Below, piece by piece: positions 34,770 through 46,766 of a stretch of 64,000 bases of DNA. The first letter of the stretch is position 1. Each line of letters opens with the position of its first letter. This DNA is from Pelobates cultripes (lineage: Eukaryota > Chordata > Amphibia > Anura > Pelobatidae). Under the pieces are notes generated by a model, which was not told the origin of the DNA, did no database searches, and was given only the letters and a program-made list of their open reading frames with translations. The stretch lies in contig OW240917.1 in NCBI GenBank assembly GCA_933207985.1, positions 117,241,300-117,305,299 on the forward strand, given 5' to 3'. The position numbers and the translations under genes were made by a program.

Positions 34770-36260
34770 GTGTCTAAGGGTATCTCATGGTGGTCTCTAA
34801 TGGAATTGTAGGCTTTGCGGAGATGAGGGAGAAGCAAGTCTGCAAATTGTTTATAGTAGCGTATGGGGAGTCCGTCTGGGCTCTTGCCCAGTTTTGTCGT
34901 CGTAAGCATCCCTGCTAGTTCCTCTATGGTTCTTCCAGTTCCTGTTCTGCCTCCCTAGTGAGGCACTTGTGTACGTGTCTGTCCAGGTATGTCGTCAGGA
35001 GGGCATCTTGCGGTTTGTTCCCCAGATCTGGTGGTTTTGTTGTGGAAAGGGAATATAGCTGTGCCCAGTAATCTCGTACTGCTTTAGCTATGTTTGGAGG
35101 TAGGTATGTCAGTTTATTTTTGGTCTGCCGAATCTTAGGGATGTAGGTGTTCGCCCTCCGTTTGGCAATCATGTGGGCCAGTAGTGCACCACATTTGATA
35201 GCGTTAGTGTGGAAAAATGTTTTCGTTTGGAGCTATTTCCTTTGGTAGGAAGCATTTGGGATGGTGGATAGCTCTCGTCTGGTGGTTGTCAGTTTGGTCC
35301 AGTCAGCTGGATGTTGTGTTTGTTTGTGTCTATCCTCTAAGGTTTGGATCTCATGTACTAATGTTGTGAGTTTTTTTCATCGTCGCCCCCCTCGCTATGA
35401 AGTGACCCCTGATGACAGGCTTATTGACCTCCCACAGGACCATGGGGGCAATATATGTTGTCTCGCTTTCCCAAAAGTAGTGAGTGAGGTGTTTGTGAAA
35501 ATCTGCTGTCACCAACGGGTCCGACAGGAGGGGGGGATGAAAGCGTCATAAGTATCGAAGCGTGGTCCGACCACGTATTTGTCTCGATGTGTGCTTTATT
35601 CAGATCTCTGAGAAAGTAGTGGGGTAAGAAGAAGTCTTGCCTCGAGTATGTCTGGTTGGGTATGGAGAAGAATGTGTAATCTTGGTCCTCCAGGTATTTT
35701 GCTCTCCAACAATCTACCAATTGGTGTTCCCGTAGGCAGGTGTTGATGGAGTTAATAATGTGGTGGGGTGTCGAGGAAGTGCCTGATGATGTATCTAGTG
35801 AGGGATCCAGCGCAACGTTGGGGTCGTCTCCCATGATGAGGCAACCATCGGTGAAGCCCCTGATCGTTCCCATGGCGGATTTGAGGAACCGACCTTGGTT
35901 CCTGTTCAGCATGTAGAGGTTCTCTAATATGTATGTTCAGTACCCACTCTACCCTTCATGCAGATGTATCTTCCCAAGTCATCCTTGAGCACTTCAATGG
36001 GCATGAACTGTAGGCCCCTATGTATCAGTATGGCTACCCCTTTCGATTTTCCCTCCGGGTTATTGGTAAGAAAACATTGTGTGAAGCTCTGGTCTGTCAG
36101 TTTGGGAGCCTGGTCTACCTTTAAATATGTTTCTTGTATATAGACTATGTGCGCCCTTTGGCTATGAAATTGCCTGACGGCGTGAGATCTCTTTTCTGGT
36201 TTCTTCAAGCCTTTTTGCATTTATGGACATTAGTTTGATCTCCACTTGTCTGTCATGTGC
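34770..36260 (-). pseudogene. L1-clade ORF2, endonuclease and proximal part
   Basis: Reading down from 36260: KLMSINAKRLEE (start of the endonuclease), IVYIQETYLK (catalytic Glu block), GVAILIHRGLQF, then a stop-split, MGDDPNVALD in place of MGDFNVALD, DYTFFSIPNQTYSRQDFFL (YSR-ID region) and TWSDHASI (SDH motif). The segment IPKIRQTKNKLTYLPPNIAKAVRDYWAQLYS (35120-35040) is the region ahead of the RT. Together with 32158-29970 it makes one protein interrupted by the hAT-like insertion. It is broken by frameshifts. Confidence 0.8.
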
Positions 36261-36844
36261 GAGGTGGGGGTGTATCTGGTGAGTGAAGAGTAACGTAAAG
36301 GGGGGGTGGGTTTGAAGACCCGGTGTTGTATGGTTACTGGTGGTAGGGTTTGCAATGACTCCCCTCCCCCGTGCCCAGTCGGTGGAGGTTTCTCTCTGCA
36401 ATAAAGTGAGTCCAGGAGAAGTGTACGGAGGTATCTAAAGCATAAACAATAAACAATATTGTTCGTAACCTGCATTGTAGCCTTCTGAATGCATGTCTTG
36501 TTCGTTAAGTGGCCTCTTACGTATGTTGTCTGGGGCAAAGTTTGGTGTGTTCCGGTGTTCTTCCAAGTGCCGGTCGAGACTCGTGGTGTGTTGGGCGGTC
36601 GGGGTCTAAATCTGAGAGTCCCAGCCCCCCTAGGCAGCGCCTAGCGATTAGTGTTGTGCCCCTACGGGTCACGTGGATTCCATCTGGTTCCTGTTGTGGC
36701 AGTGCATATTCCGGTGTTTCAGGTGTCGGGCGGTAAAAGTCGAGCGGGTCAGCCCAGCACATGTTAATGGGTGGCAACTGGAGATAGTCCGAGATGGCCA
36801 TTAGGTCTTGTTGATGGCGTACTGGACGTTGCCCTTCTGGCATA

Positions 36845-37720
36845 AGTATTACCAGTCCTGTTGGGAATATCCAGCGGTATCAGATTTTCTGTTCAACCAG
36901 TACTCGGGTGAGGGGTTTAAGGGCCCGTTGAAATCCCAATGTGGCAGGGAACAATTGTAGGCTGTGGCCATCATATCTTATTCCAGGCCTCCTGTAAAAT
37001 ATCTTCTTTGAGGGCAAAGTGAGCTAGGCAGCAGATCACGTCTCTCGGTGGGGCATCTGGTGGTCCCCTGGGTTTCAGTGCCCTGTGAGCTCATACAAAG
37101 TATATAGGGGTGTCTTCTGCTCTGTTCAGTAGCCTGTTAAATATGCCCGTGAGCTGTGTCTTGAATTGTGTGGTAGAGTCTTCCCCCTCTGGTATCCCCC
37201 GTATGCGAAGATTTTGGAGCCTGCCTCTGTTGTTGAGGTCCTCAATATGTAGCGCCATGTGATGTAGTTAGGACGTCTGGAGTTCGAGGGTTGAGGTAGT
37301 AGCCACTTGGGCCGCCATTAGGTTGTCATGGTCGGCCTCCACATGTGCCACACGGTCTGTCAGCCCTGTAGATCATCTCTCGTTTCTAATCGAGGTGCGT
37401 AGTGCTTTGGTCGTCTCCTTCAAGTCCTCTCGGGTGGGGAGTGCCCTTACAAGGCTCAACCAGTCAGGCGGAGGTGATTGAGGGGGGTTCTTCTCGGCTC
37501 GGCGACTCTGAGTGCGGCAGTGTGTAGGCCTCAGACGCCTCTTGGGCTTTGTGGTCCATCTGTGCAGTTAAGCACTGTCTCATCGAGGCGGACATTGAGG
37601 CTTGACGGATCCCCGGAGGTTTGGGTTACCCCCAGGTTTGTTATGTATCCCCATTATGGGGTCTGCGGCAGCTTTCTAGCGGTTGGCAGCCTAAGGCTCG
37701 GCGGAGCTTAGCTTCACGTG
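36845..37720 (-). pseudogene. L1-clade ORF1 (RNA-binding protein), broken
   Basis: Minus-strand translation near 37250-37180 gives LNNRGRLQNLRIRGIPEGED, the hallmark at the beginning of the L1 ORF1 RRM. It is followed by a Phe-Asn-Leu-rich segment with NRAEDTP and, near 37060-36970, RDVICCLAHFALKEDIL and AWNK of the C-terminal domain. ORF1 coats the element's RNA. Stops interrupt it (for example between the RRM and the C-terminal domain, about 37095). Confidence 0.75.
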
Positions 37721-37752
37721 TCCATCTTGGTCGGCTGCTCGGCCATGCCCCA

Positions 37753-38999
37753 TCTCAGAATTTGTAATATTATGTTTACTTATCCCTATATTTAAATAAC
37801 ATGCAACTGTGTCGTGTGAAAAATGAAATGTAGAAATCCACACATCTCTATCCTGCAACTGGGCATCTCCATCTTAATCACCTGCCAATCATTACTGTAA
37901 GCTCTGTGCTTTGCACCCATCCGTCAGAAAAGAGAAAGTTCACAGAGAAGAGGAGAAATGAAACAATGTTTCTATATTTCCTCTTCATTTGCAATTTTTG
38001 CCCTGGCTTTGCCTTGCCTGAGATTGGATTATGATGTAATTTGCTAAATCTTTAAAGGGTGAATTGTGCCGCCATTGATCATTTCTTGCCAGCATGTTAT
38101 TCATGCTCATGAACAGTGCCCAGGATGCCAAAAATTTAATATTAGCCAGCCTGCAACGCTGCTGGAGTAAGAGCTACACTTCCAACAACTTTGTATGTGC
38201 CGCATTTCAAACTGAAACCTGCACATGTAGGCTCCTAGAGCTATGACCATTTCAAATTACAGAAGTCATCATTGCTTGGAGTAACCCTTTACTGCAAATT
38301 GAAAAATAACACAGAGCATTACATGATGCACAATTATGGCAATTATAGGTGAGTTTCAATATTTTATTCAGTGGTGCAAATTCCAAAGAAGATTAAGACT
38401 AACACTTAATTAACACTAGCACTATATTTTTTCTCCTGAAAAGCGCATCACAATCATCTGAATAATACATATACGAATGGTACATTCCACTGAAAAACCT
38501 ACCTGAATATTCTGATAGAATTTATGAAAGTTATTTAAACTTCAAATGTTGAACGCATAAATTACAATTTACAAGTCGGCAACATATCGTAATATTAAGA
38601 ATAGACCATTTACACAGGATGTTCTTAACAGGAGAGTTTTACTGCTTTTCTACTGTCATGATGAATTACCAACTATAGGTTTTCTTTTGTTAGTTTTGGG
38701 GGAAATGAAATGAAATCCAGCAGGAGTTCCCAGGGTGCATTGTCCGATAGTGTAAAAATGCTGTGTTGATGACAGATCATACTGTTCTTATTTAGTCTAA
38801 GAACACTGACTTTGCTTTGCTTTTTGACCCTACTGCGTTACTGTCAAGGTGGTTTTATTTCTACAAATTTTCCTTCTGCAGGCCTCTTCCGCGATCTGCC
38901 ATAAAGCGTTAGACAAATTCTTATCATCTGTATATAATTACGGCAGGTTCAGATATTCCTTTTCAATAGTGCTTTAGAGATATGTCATTCTCGGTCTAC
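37753..38999. other. Unassigned DNA
   Basis: No gene recognised. A pyrimidine tract ending CTGCAG at 38881 is followed by about 65 open bases ending GGCAG/GTTCAG near 38946-38952. The donor is weak, so I do not call an exon. Confidence 0.5.
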
Positions 39000-39068
39000 A
39001 GAACAAACATAGGCGTGTGCAGCCTATTGCATTAGGGTGTGCAACCTAAAGCACAAGCACACGCTGCG

Positions 39069-39104
39069 TATATATATATGTATGTATGTATATACATGTA
39101 TGTT

Positions 39105-39136
<32 letters not shown>

Positions 39137-39180
39137 AACACATATATATATATATATACACACACATATCTACACACACA
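39069..39180. repeat. (TA)n/(CATA)n compound microsatellite
   Basis: Alternating TA with GTA and CACA interruptions. The open frames across it are artefacts. Confidence 0.95.
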
Positions 39181-39187
39181 ACTACAC

Positions 39188-39790
39188 TGCTGTGTGTTTG
39201 TGTGCTGTGTGAGGGTGCTGTTAGTGTGATGTGTGTGTGTGAGGGTGCTGGTAGTGTGCTGTGTGGGTGAGGGTGTTTGTGTGCGCTTGTGAGGGTGCTG
39301 TTAATGTACTGAGTGTGAGGGTGCTGTTTGTGTGTGTGCACTTGTGAGGGTGCTGTTTGTATGTGAGGGTACTGGTAGTGTGCTGTGTGTGTGTTTGTTA
39401 GGGTCCTGTTAGTGTGAGGGTGCTGTTTGTGTGCTGTGTGTGTGTGCGGGTGCTGTTTGTGTTTGTGAGGGTACTGTTAGTGTGCTGTGTGTTTGTGAGG
39501 GTACTGTTAGTGTGCTGTGTGTGTGTGAGGGTGCTGTGTGTGCTGTGTGTGAGTATGCTGTGTGTGTGTTTGTGAGGGTGCTGTATGTGTGTGGGTGCTG
39601 TGTGTGCGGGTGCTGTGTGTGGGGGTGCTGTGTGTGCTGTTTGTGTGCTGTATGTGTGTGTGTGCTGTGTGTGTGAGGGAGCTGTGTGTGTGTGCTGTGT
39701 GTGTGTGCTGTTTGTGTGATGTATGTGTGTGTGTGTGTGTGTGCTGTATGTGTATGTGTGCCGTTTGTGTGCTGTATGTTTGGGTGATTT
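39188..39790. repeat. GTG-rich minisatellite (GTGCTGTGTGTGTGAGG)
   Basis: About 600 bases of variable-length units (17-35 bases) built on GTGCTGTKTGTGTGAGGGTGCTG. Cys/Val-rich open frames (39431-39996) are by-products. Confidence 0.95.
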
Positions 39791-39794
39791 GTGG

Positions 39795-39990
39795 GGGTGG
39801 AGGTGGGGGCAGATTAATTCATAAATATCCCCCCACCTTATGTAGGGAGGGGGGATCCTTCCTTGCTGCCTTCCCTGGTGGTCCAGTGGAGGTGGGGGCA
39901 GATCAGTTAATATCCCCCCTCCCTTCTTACCTTATGCCTGTAAGGGGGATCCTTGTTCCTGCTGCCATCCTTCCCTGGTGGTCCAGTGGA
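39795..39990. repeat. Direct tandem repeat, two units of about 95 bp
   Basis: GAGGTGGGGGCAGATTAAT...CCCTGGTGGTCCAGTGG (from about 39798 to 39889) is followed at once by a second copy (GAGGTGGGGGCAGATCAGTT to 39989). Part of this module also occurs inverted at about 61887-61930 in another hAT-like element. Confidence 0.85.
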
Positions 39991-40070
39991 GAGTGAACTC
40001 TAGCCTGCTGGGCTAGAGTTCACTCTCGCGAAATCTGAGCGCTGCCGCAGCAACGCTTAGATCTCGCGAG
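39989..40070. repeat. Two adjacent hairpins
   Basis: First: GAGAGTGAACTCTAGCC / GGCTAGAGTTCACTCTC (39989-40005 and 40011-40027), perfect 17-bp stem, 5-base loop. Second: CTCGCGAAATCTGAGCG / CGCTTAGATCTCGCGAG (40025-40041 and 40054-40070), 15 of 17. The stems overlap by three bases, so only one can form fully at a time. Confidence 0.9.
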
Positions 40071-40303
40071 AGGAACCCGGCGGAGCTGTTGGCAAGAGCT
40101 CCCCGGGTCCTCTCCTGCCTCCTTCACTGCCTGTGGGTCGGTGAGGGGAGGCTTAGAGCAGAGCTGGCTCTCGGATAGCGCCCGCTCTGCATGAGCCGAC
40201 AGGGGGGATCCTGAGATCTCCCCTGCCTGTCTCAATCCAGAGGCGTGCCGCGGGGATTAGGGTGTGCCCAGGCACACCCCGTGCGCATGCCTATCAGAAC
40301 AAA

Positions 40304-43300
40304 TGAATGTGGAAACATTTCTCCGTAACTGAAGGTCCATGTATTAATACTGTGATATTTCTTTCCACAAGTTATATAAAATTATCCATATGTTGGATTT
40401 ACAATATACAAACTATTATATTACATCAATTACCCTGCAACCAGCTTTTAAGAACAAAATGCTTTAGATGTGATGTCAGGTGTGATTGGTTCCTACATTG
40501 TTTATCTGAACTATCCACTGAGATGCTCAGCTAGTTTACAACGACAGTGGTTATTCATTTAGACAGGAACTTTATGGAATTATTTAAAAAAATGCCAAAT
40601 TCTATGACTAAACAACCAAGCTAGAAAACGCTGGGAGAAGGATATTTTTTTCCAATTTGTCTACTCTGGCTAAAATTTAATATTTCCTTTTTAGTTCTCA
40701 CCAATTTCCAGTTAAAAACCTAATTTGAGTCACATACACACAATGCTATTCACAAAGCCGAGACTTGTCAGGTTTTTGTTCAATTGCAAATTTAAAGTCA
40801 AAATAGCCTAGTTACTATTTGTCTATTGTGTCCTAATATTTGCAATTCCTGGTCAGTTCCTGATAATTATTGGTTTAGTGAATAACTTCATAGGTGATAA
40901 TGCATTTTAGCTGGACTGGTCACTCATCACAGTTATGTCTGCGGCATAAACATGATTTTACATTTCAGGATTTTTTGGATGACTTGAAAATGATAAATTG
41001 CAATTCTTTCCTGTTCGTCCATTTCATGGCAGGTGTTTTAGGGGAAGAATTGAAAAGAAAATGATCTCCTATTAAAGTAAAAACCCAATGAATGGCCCAC
41101 TTGTATTACTTTGTCTAGTGGGATTGCAAATTACAACTATAAGAATGGTTACTCACACATTCTCCTCCTTCTGTCATTCTACTGGATATTGGAAAGGAGG
41201 GCTGTGTTCCCTGGGTATCCGGATAATAAAGAAGAAACAGTGCCCCCTATTTTCACTGAACTAAGGGTTGTGTGGTTAAAGAGTTAATAATAAAGGGTTG
41301 CATTGGCTTGTTATTATTATCCATACTAGTTTTATCACTCATAAAATACCTATATATCAAATGGATACCTATTAACTGGTACAAAATGTTGAGTTTGACA
41401 TGCTTGGTGTAGAATCTAACTGTCATTAAATGTCTCCTGATTAAAAGAAAATTCTCCAACCCAAAATCTATAAGTAGAGGGATGGACTATCTTGCCCTCC
41501 TATTCCCTTTACAATCACAATAATTTAATTTAATACTTTCATTTATTCAGCATTGACCCTCTACTTAAGGCTATAAAATATGCTCTATTGAAATAAAACC
41601 CTTTTTCTAATTTTTATTGCGACTGGATGATATAAAATGTCTTGATATCAAAATAGGTCCTTATAGTTATTTACCTATATCATTTATCTTAAATAATGGT
41701 GTTGCAGGCACCCTTGTTTTTTTTTATATTTTTGGTGTAGTCTACTAGTTTTTGATGTTATACTGTGCATACATTTTTACATTTGTGCTAAACAAAAAAA
41801 TAAAATATATAAATATATATACATTGTCAACAAAACGCAGCTAGATAATTAATGCACAAGCTGATTAAACTATTAAACTGGTGTAATTAAAATTGTTTGA
41901 TGCTATAATGGTAATTTTAAAGTTGGCTATTTTTCTAGCTCACCAGACTAAAAGTAAGCGAAGCATTGAAAACTGCAATGAGTGAGTTTGCAACTAACTT
42001 GCCTCCGGTTATTCTTGAGGCTTTTCCCTAAGTCAGATATTTTGTGTAGCATTATGCAGACCAGTCGCAAACTCCATGCAACATAATCATTAGTGAGTAT
42101 ACACCAGAATCAAAAGAACAAAGCAAATTAGTACAAATAGGCACTGACATAATTATTGAGGTGTTGCCTAACCATTGCCCAGGGCGTTACTTAACCCATC
42201 CCTCCTCATTAAGGGATCTCTGCTAATCCCTTAAACACACAAACAAACACAACACATCTGTGCTCCATTAAGATTCAATTTCTGCTCTGTTTTAGTTATC
42301 TTTGCCATCAGAGAGCTTTGTTATCATTTTACTATTATTATTTGGGAGTATATGTACTGTACACATTATTTCTCACTTTTGTTGTTTTAAATCAGAAAAC
42401 ATTTAAGAGGCTGCACTTGGGAATTCCAAGAGAATTGTTTATTTTTGTTGTTATCTTTTTACCAATGTGTTTGCTTTAGGATTCCTCCTATTTCACCTTT
42501 TATTTTTGTTAATCACCAGAGTGCTATAGCTCTTTGGCACACAAAACGTACAAATTAGCTACACTGCAGAGATTATTCACTTAACTGGGAATTGAAGAAA
42601 ACTCACTAATGAACTGCACATTTTAGAGAAAAATAAAGAAACAAGAAGTGTTGTAGATCTCCAACAAAGCTACTTTGGCCTTAAATGTACAACTCATTTG
42701 TCTTTTTCAGCCATTCTTAGTTTCGTGAATAACAATAGTTTAGTTTCATATTATACACGCTTGAAATGGTCTGTATAATCTCCTTGATCTTTTTTAGGGT
42801 GATAAAAATGCATCTCTCTTAAGACCCACTAAAGTCCATTATTGCAATGTGCTTGGATGACAGAGGTACGAGAATAGCAAAGTGTCCTTTTGGCTGTAAG
42901 TCTGAAACACAGTACTATCACTATGCACTTGTAACATTTCATTGAAGTATGATTTAAAAAGCTAGTATAAAGCGTAAGAGTAGCAAACTCATTCTTCATG
43001 CGTTCCATATGGCCTTATGGCAGGAATAAAGCATTCCCACAAGGCACATTGGTTTTTAGGTTACAGGAGAACTGAAGTTGAACCCGGCGCTTAAGATTTC
43101 CTTACAGTAATACCTTGTGCTTAAAGTTATTTTAGAACTGATGTTCTGATACTTTATCTACATAGGAATGATGTGTATTAACTAAACAACAAACTGCAGT
43201 GAATTGCAAAATTAAGGCAAAAAAAAAAAAAGATGAGAAATGTATGTTGTGTTGGTGGAGCGCTTAATAAAACTTTTTAAAATGATTTGATTTCCCCAAT

Positions 43301-43900
43301 TGTAAAAGGCTTCTACTTACAAATTGTGCAAATTCACAATTAAAGTGCTGAAAAACAAAGTGTATAACAAAGTGGACTTATAAAATTTGCGTTGCCTGAT
43401 AACAATTCTATGTGAAGTTTAAAGTGCTTGTCCTGCAAAATTAATGTGGTTGTGTCACTTTAAATAAATATAAAATTGTGTTGCACATATAAATACATTA
43501 CAAATTGTTGATTTCTTACTCTATCTTGGTTATAGTTCAAAAACAAAATACATGCAAAAGAGAATAGTGCAGATAGTCTGAGGTGTATAATAAATCTTTA
43601 AATATTAAGTGCTAACTCACAATAATGAAGCCAAGGCTATGACTCCAGTTCTTTATCTCTAGAGTCCTTTATAGGTCGACCCCTTCCCTTTCGTGACAAA
43701 CCCTTCCTTTTACAGCAGTAATGACATATAGAGAATAAAATACACAAGTAGTGTAATATATTCAGATAAAAATTTCAATAGTTTTGTGCAGTATCACACT
43801 CATGAAAATTAGAGCCTTTTTCCATTATCTCTATATGTTAAATAGGTGTCTCTTTGAGAGCAACACTGCCCCTTGATGGTAAAGAAAATCCTTGAGAGGG
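40304..43900. other. Unassigned AT-rich DNA
   Basis: About 3.6 kb with no gene or element that I can name. Confidence 0.5.
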
Positions 43901-43903
43901 TGA

Positions 43904-44113
43904 CGATTATCAGCTTTTATTTAAACAAAATATTTAAAAACAGCATTTTAAAGAGCAAATCAAAATCAAAGCAAATTATTAAATAGATGAAAGAGAACTT
44001 ATCCTCCTCTGAAGTCATACAAGGTGAAACACCATTTTTCATCTATTCTAAAAAAAGTTTATTTTCTTTTATTTTGATTTGATATATTTTGTTTAATAAA
44101 AGCTGATAATCAA
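43904..44113. repeat. Inverted repeat, about 30-bp arms with long loop
   Basis: GATTATCAGCTTTTATTTAAA and ACAAAATAT at 43904-43933 are matched inverted at 44084-44113 (ATATTTTGT, TTAATAAAAGCTGATAATC), with one base missing. The loop is about 150 bases. It may be the two ends of a degraded MITE. Confidence 0.7.
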
Positions 44114-45409
44114 TATTGTATACCAAACCACAAAAGTTTTGAAGAGCCCTTTGCACATAATCACCCCCCTGTAATATAAAAAAAATAAAAATGAAATAAA
44201 ATAAAAATGAGTTGGTAAAATTCTCCATTGCCACTATTGTCACAGTTTGGGTATGTTAGACTCATTTTTGCAATTCAGATTTCAATTCAATGCAATTTGG
44301 TGTTTAGTGAATAAACTCATGAAAGCCTAAATTTGTTGTGCCTGGTTTAAAATTATGATATTTATGTTTAGCATTTTATCTGAAAATGTATATTATCTAT
44401 CACTGTATATGTCTCTTCATGTCACATGAGATATAATTAACCCCTAGAGGAATAGTGTATACACTGTTCCCTGGGTATATTCCTATACAATGGAATCAGT
44501 ATACACAATTTTAACAATTGCAAATCAAATTTGTTTATTTCAAATTAATTTTGTTTGCAATTGATGCTTAAAAAGTAGAGCTTCCACTACCTTTATAGTG
44601 AATACACTGCAAAGTCCCCCTGCAGCTGCATGGGCCGGTGGGTCCATCTAGAGATCTTGCTGCCCAGTTACTGCTTTTAGTGCTTTTCTGCACCTCAAGC
44701 TAGGTGCAGATCTCAGTTGACTCTCTTTCCTGGTCAGTTTCAATAATTAATTGTATAAATACATAATTCCAAGTTTGGAGAGTCAGAGTGGATCACTGCT
44801 GCCAGGACATTGGCATTGTAAAAGTAGGATTCAAGCTTCTCACTTGTGTCACAAACAACTGCAACTCTCTCCTAATATATTCCACTGAAGTTGGAAACCA
44901 AAAATAGTCCACACTGTTAAGTCCTATGAGAAAGCCTTATAAATCTTATGTTTATCAAAGATACCAAAAATCCCATAAACAAATGATACACAATTACTAC
45001 TAAGGGGACTGAGCAGAAATATCTTTTTATATGTGATGTGATATACTTGTGAGTAACATGAATATTATTCACAGCCATTGATATAGACTGTTACCTAAGA
45101 CTCATCATTTTACTGGCGGAATAAACTGTACTCTCATTTACCATAGCCTAGCAATTAATCATAGCTATTTTGTGCTGATGGAAGAAGAAAGAGGACTTAT
45201 AAAGTTTTCAAGAAATAATTATACCCTTGGCATGTTGGTAAATCAAAAACCTGACTAGTGAAAAGTTAAAGTTCAAATATATCTTTATTAGAAATGTGAA
45301 CAAGTTAGTGTTTTTTTATTTTACAAAGAAAGAAAGAAGGGTAACATTTATTTTAATCATGTGGAATACTTTTAGCTCAATTTGTACATAGAATGGTGTT
45401 AATGGATAC
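44114..45409. other. Unassigned DNA
   Basis: No gene or element recognised. Confidence 0.5.
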
Positions 45410-45872
45410 TTAAAGGGATACTGTAGGCACCCAAATGACTTCAGCTCATTGAAGTGATCTACACTTGTACAGTGTCCCTATTGCCCTTAGTGTCAAAAAA
45501 ACTGCAATGTTTACTTTGCTGCACTAATCAGCCAAAAGAAGGCTTCCTGGTTTGAAACTGACCTTTAGTCCAGAACAGGACCTCCAGCGCCAGATTTACC
45601 CTATTGGAAAGCATTGATTCAATGCTTTCCTATGGGGAGGTCTAGTGCACTTGCAGCATTTGCCGCGCATGTGCATTAGAGCCGGTTCATCGAAGTACGG
45701 GGGAGGAGAAGGAGCTTAGACATCTCTCGTCGTTGGGATACGGTAAGTAAATGAATGGTTTTTAACCCTTCATCTCCCTCAGGGGGAGGGGACGCAAGGG
45801 AGAGAGGAATCAGAAGGAGTGATCGGGCCAGGAATACAGATTTATATCGCTGGCACTATAGTATCCCTTTAA
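45410..45872. mobile_element. T2-like MITE, 463 bp, TTAA-flanked
   Basis: The ends are TTAAAGGGATACTGTAGG (45410-) and CACTATAGTATCCCTTTAA (-45872). A left subterminal palindrome ACTTCAGCTCATTGAAGTGA is visible near 45439-45458, and AGCATTGATTCAATGCTTT lies internally (45609-45627). Same end design as 8063-8588 and 32842-33401. No coding capacity. Confidence 0.9.
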
Positions 45873-45955
45873 AAATTATTATTATTATTTTTATTATTAT
45901 ATATTTAAATAGCCCATGCAAGATGCCCACAGATACTTAGTTTACTTAGTTTAAT

Positions 45956-46242
45956 CTTAAATATGTTGGGAAAACTTTCTGCCCTTTTAAACAACGGATG
46001 AAGGAACACATCAGGACCCCAAAAAACCCAGTGTACAACCCCATCTCAAGACATCTTAGAGAATGCCATGCAGAGACTCTAAGGATTTACGGTCCTGTGG
46101 CTTGGAGTTTGTAAAGAAAAACCAGAGGCGAGGTGATTACGACAAGTATCTAAGGCAACGTGAATGTTTTTGGATATATAGACTCAAAACATTGAGCCCA
46201 AATGGACTCAACAAAGAATTCTCCTTTTTCCCCTTTCTTTAA
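45956..46242 (+). pseudogene. Penelope-like element: GIY-YIG endonuclease C-terminus
   Basis: Translation from 45959 gives KYVGKTFCPFKQRMKEHI, then ISRHLRECHAETL, a stop after AWSL, and, one frame over, RGDYDKYLRQRECFWIYRL and LSPNGLNKEF ending at TAA 46242. YVGKT is the YIG half of the GIY-YIG site. K-R-EH, SRH..H and the RExFWIY.L.T..P.GLN block are the signature of Penelope-like retroelement endonucleases, which nick target DNA. The reverse transcriptase and the GIY half are missing. The T2-like MITE ends 80 bases upstream. Confidence 0.85.
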
Positions 46243-46766
46243 CCAATCTAGATTTTTTTTTTCAATTACTATTTCTTAAAAACCAATCTACAACCTTTTT
46301 CAATTCATATCCCTTAAAATTACTTAACTTTTTAAACTATTCTAATATTTATGATAATCTATTTTACCCATTTGAAATGGTAACTAGGAAACATTTTTCT
46401 AGGAGTTCATAAATGATCTGGCAGTATAGGCACCTTTTTGTGAGTTATGTATATTTAACCTGATTTGTCTCCCTTATATTGAAGCACACTAATGACCATA
46501 AACTGTTAAATTTAATTTAACTATCCATAACATAGTATGTTGGAACATTACATATGGATTTTGTTACCTTTTTTTCTTTTTATATGTTTTATTATTTATT
46601 TTTTCAGTTTTTTACTAATGGCCATTTTTATTTTCATTAATGGTTTAATATTATGGCTATTTTTTCAAAACGTATATAGATAACCATCAATTAAGATGCA
46701 CCAATTTACACTTATTCCTCTATATTTTCACTTTAAACACTTTTACCCTCATATTCTGCCATTTTC
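46243..46766 (+). mobile_element. Penelope-like element 3' region, left of an insertion
   Basis: AT-rich non-coding sequence following the endonuclease stop. It is cut at ATTCTGCCATTTTC (46753-46766) by the 46767-48556 retroelement and continues at 48571. The phrase TACATATGGA occurs on both sides (46547 and 48600). Confidence 0.6.

Larger units (their letters stand above)
29890..37752 (-). mobile_element. L1-clade LINE (Tx1/L1-like), both frames recognisable, interrupted
   Basis: Reading the minus strand from about 37752, the element begins GGGGCATGGCCGAGCAGCCG. It continues with an ORF1 (about 37700-36850) bearing LRIRGIP, and an ORF2 (about 36260-29970) with endonuclease, reverse transcriptase and the C-terminal Cys block. 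A 2.6-kb hAT-like element splits ORF2 at 32159-34761. Without it the LINE is about 5.26 kb, a normal length for the clade apart from indels. Stops and frameshifts are frequent. No target duplication was found, so both limits are approximate. Confidence 0.85.
39008..40295. mobile_element. Non-autonomous hAT-like element, 1.29 kb
   Basis: The left end CATAGGCGTGTGCA and right end TGCGCATGCCTATC are inverted with few mismatches, flanked by the exact 8-bp duplication AGAACAAA (39000-39007 and 40296-40303). Just inside both ends stands ATTAGGGTGTGC in the same orientation. No transposase is present. The interior contains TA/CA microsatellite, a GTG-rich minisatellite, a direct repeat of about 95 bases and two hairpins. 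Confidence 0.9.

Noticed and set aside
38882..38947. Possible 66-bp exon after a strong CTTCTGCAG acceptor
   Set aside because: The donor (AG/GTTCAG) is weak and the peptide is unrecognised. Too little to call.
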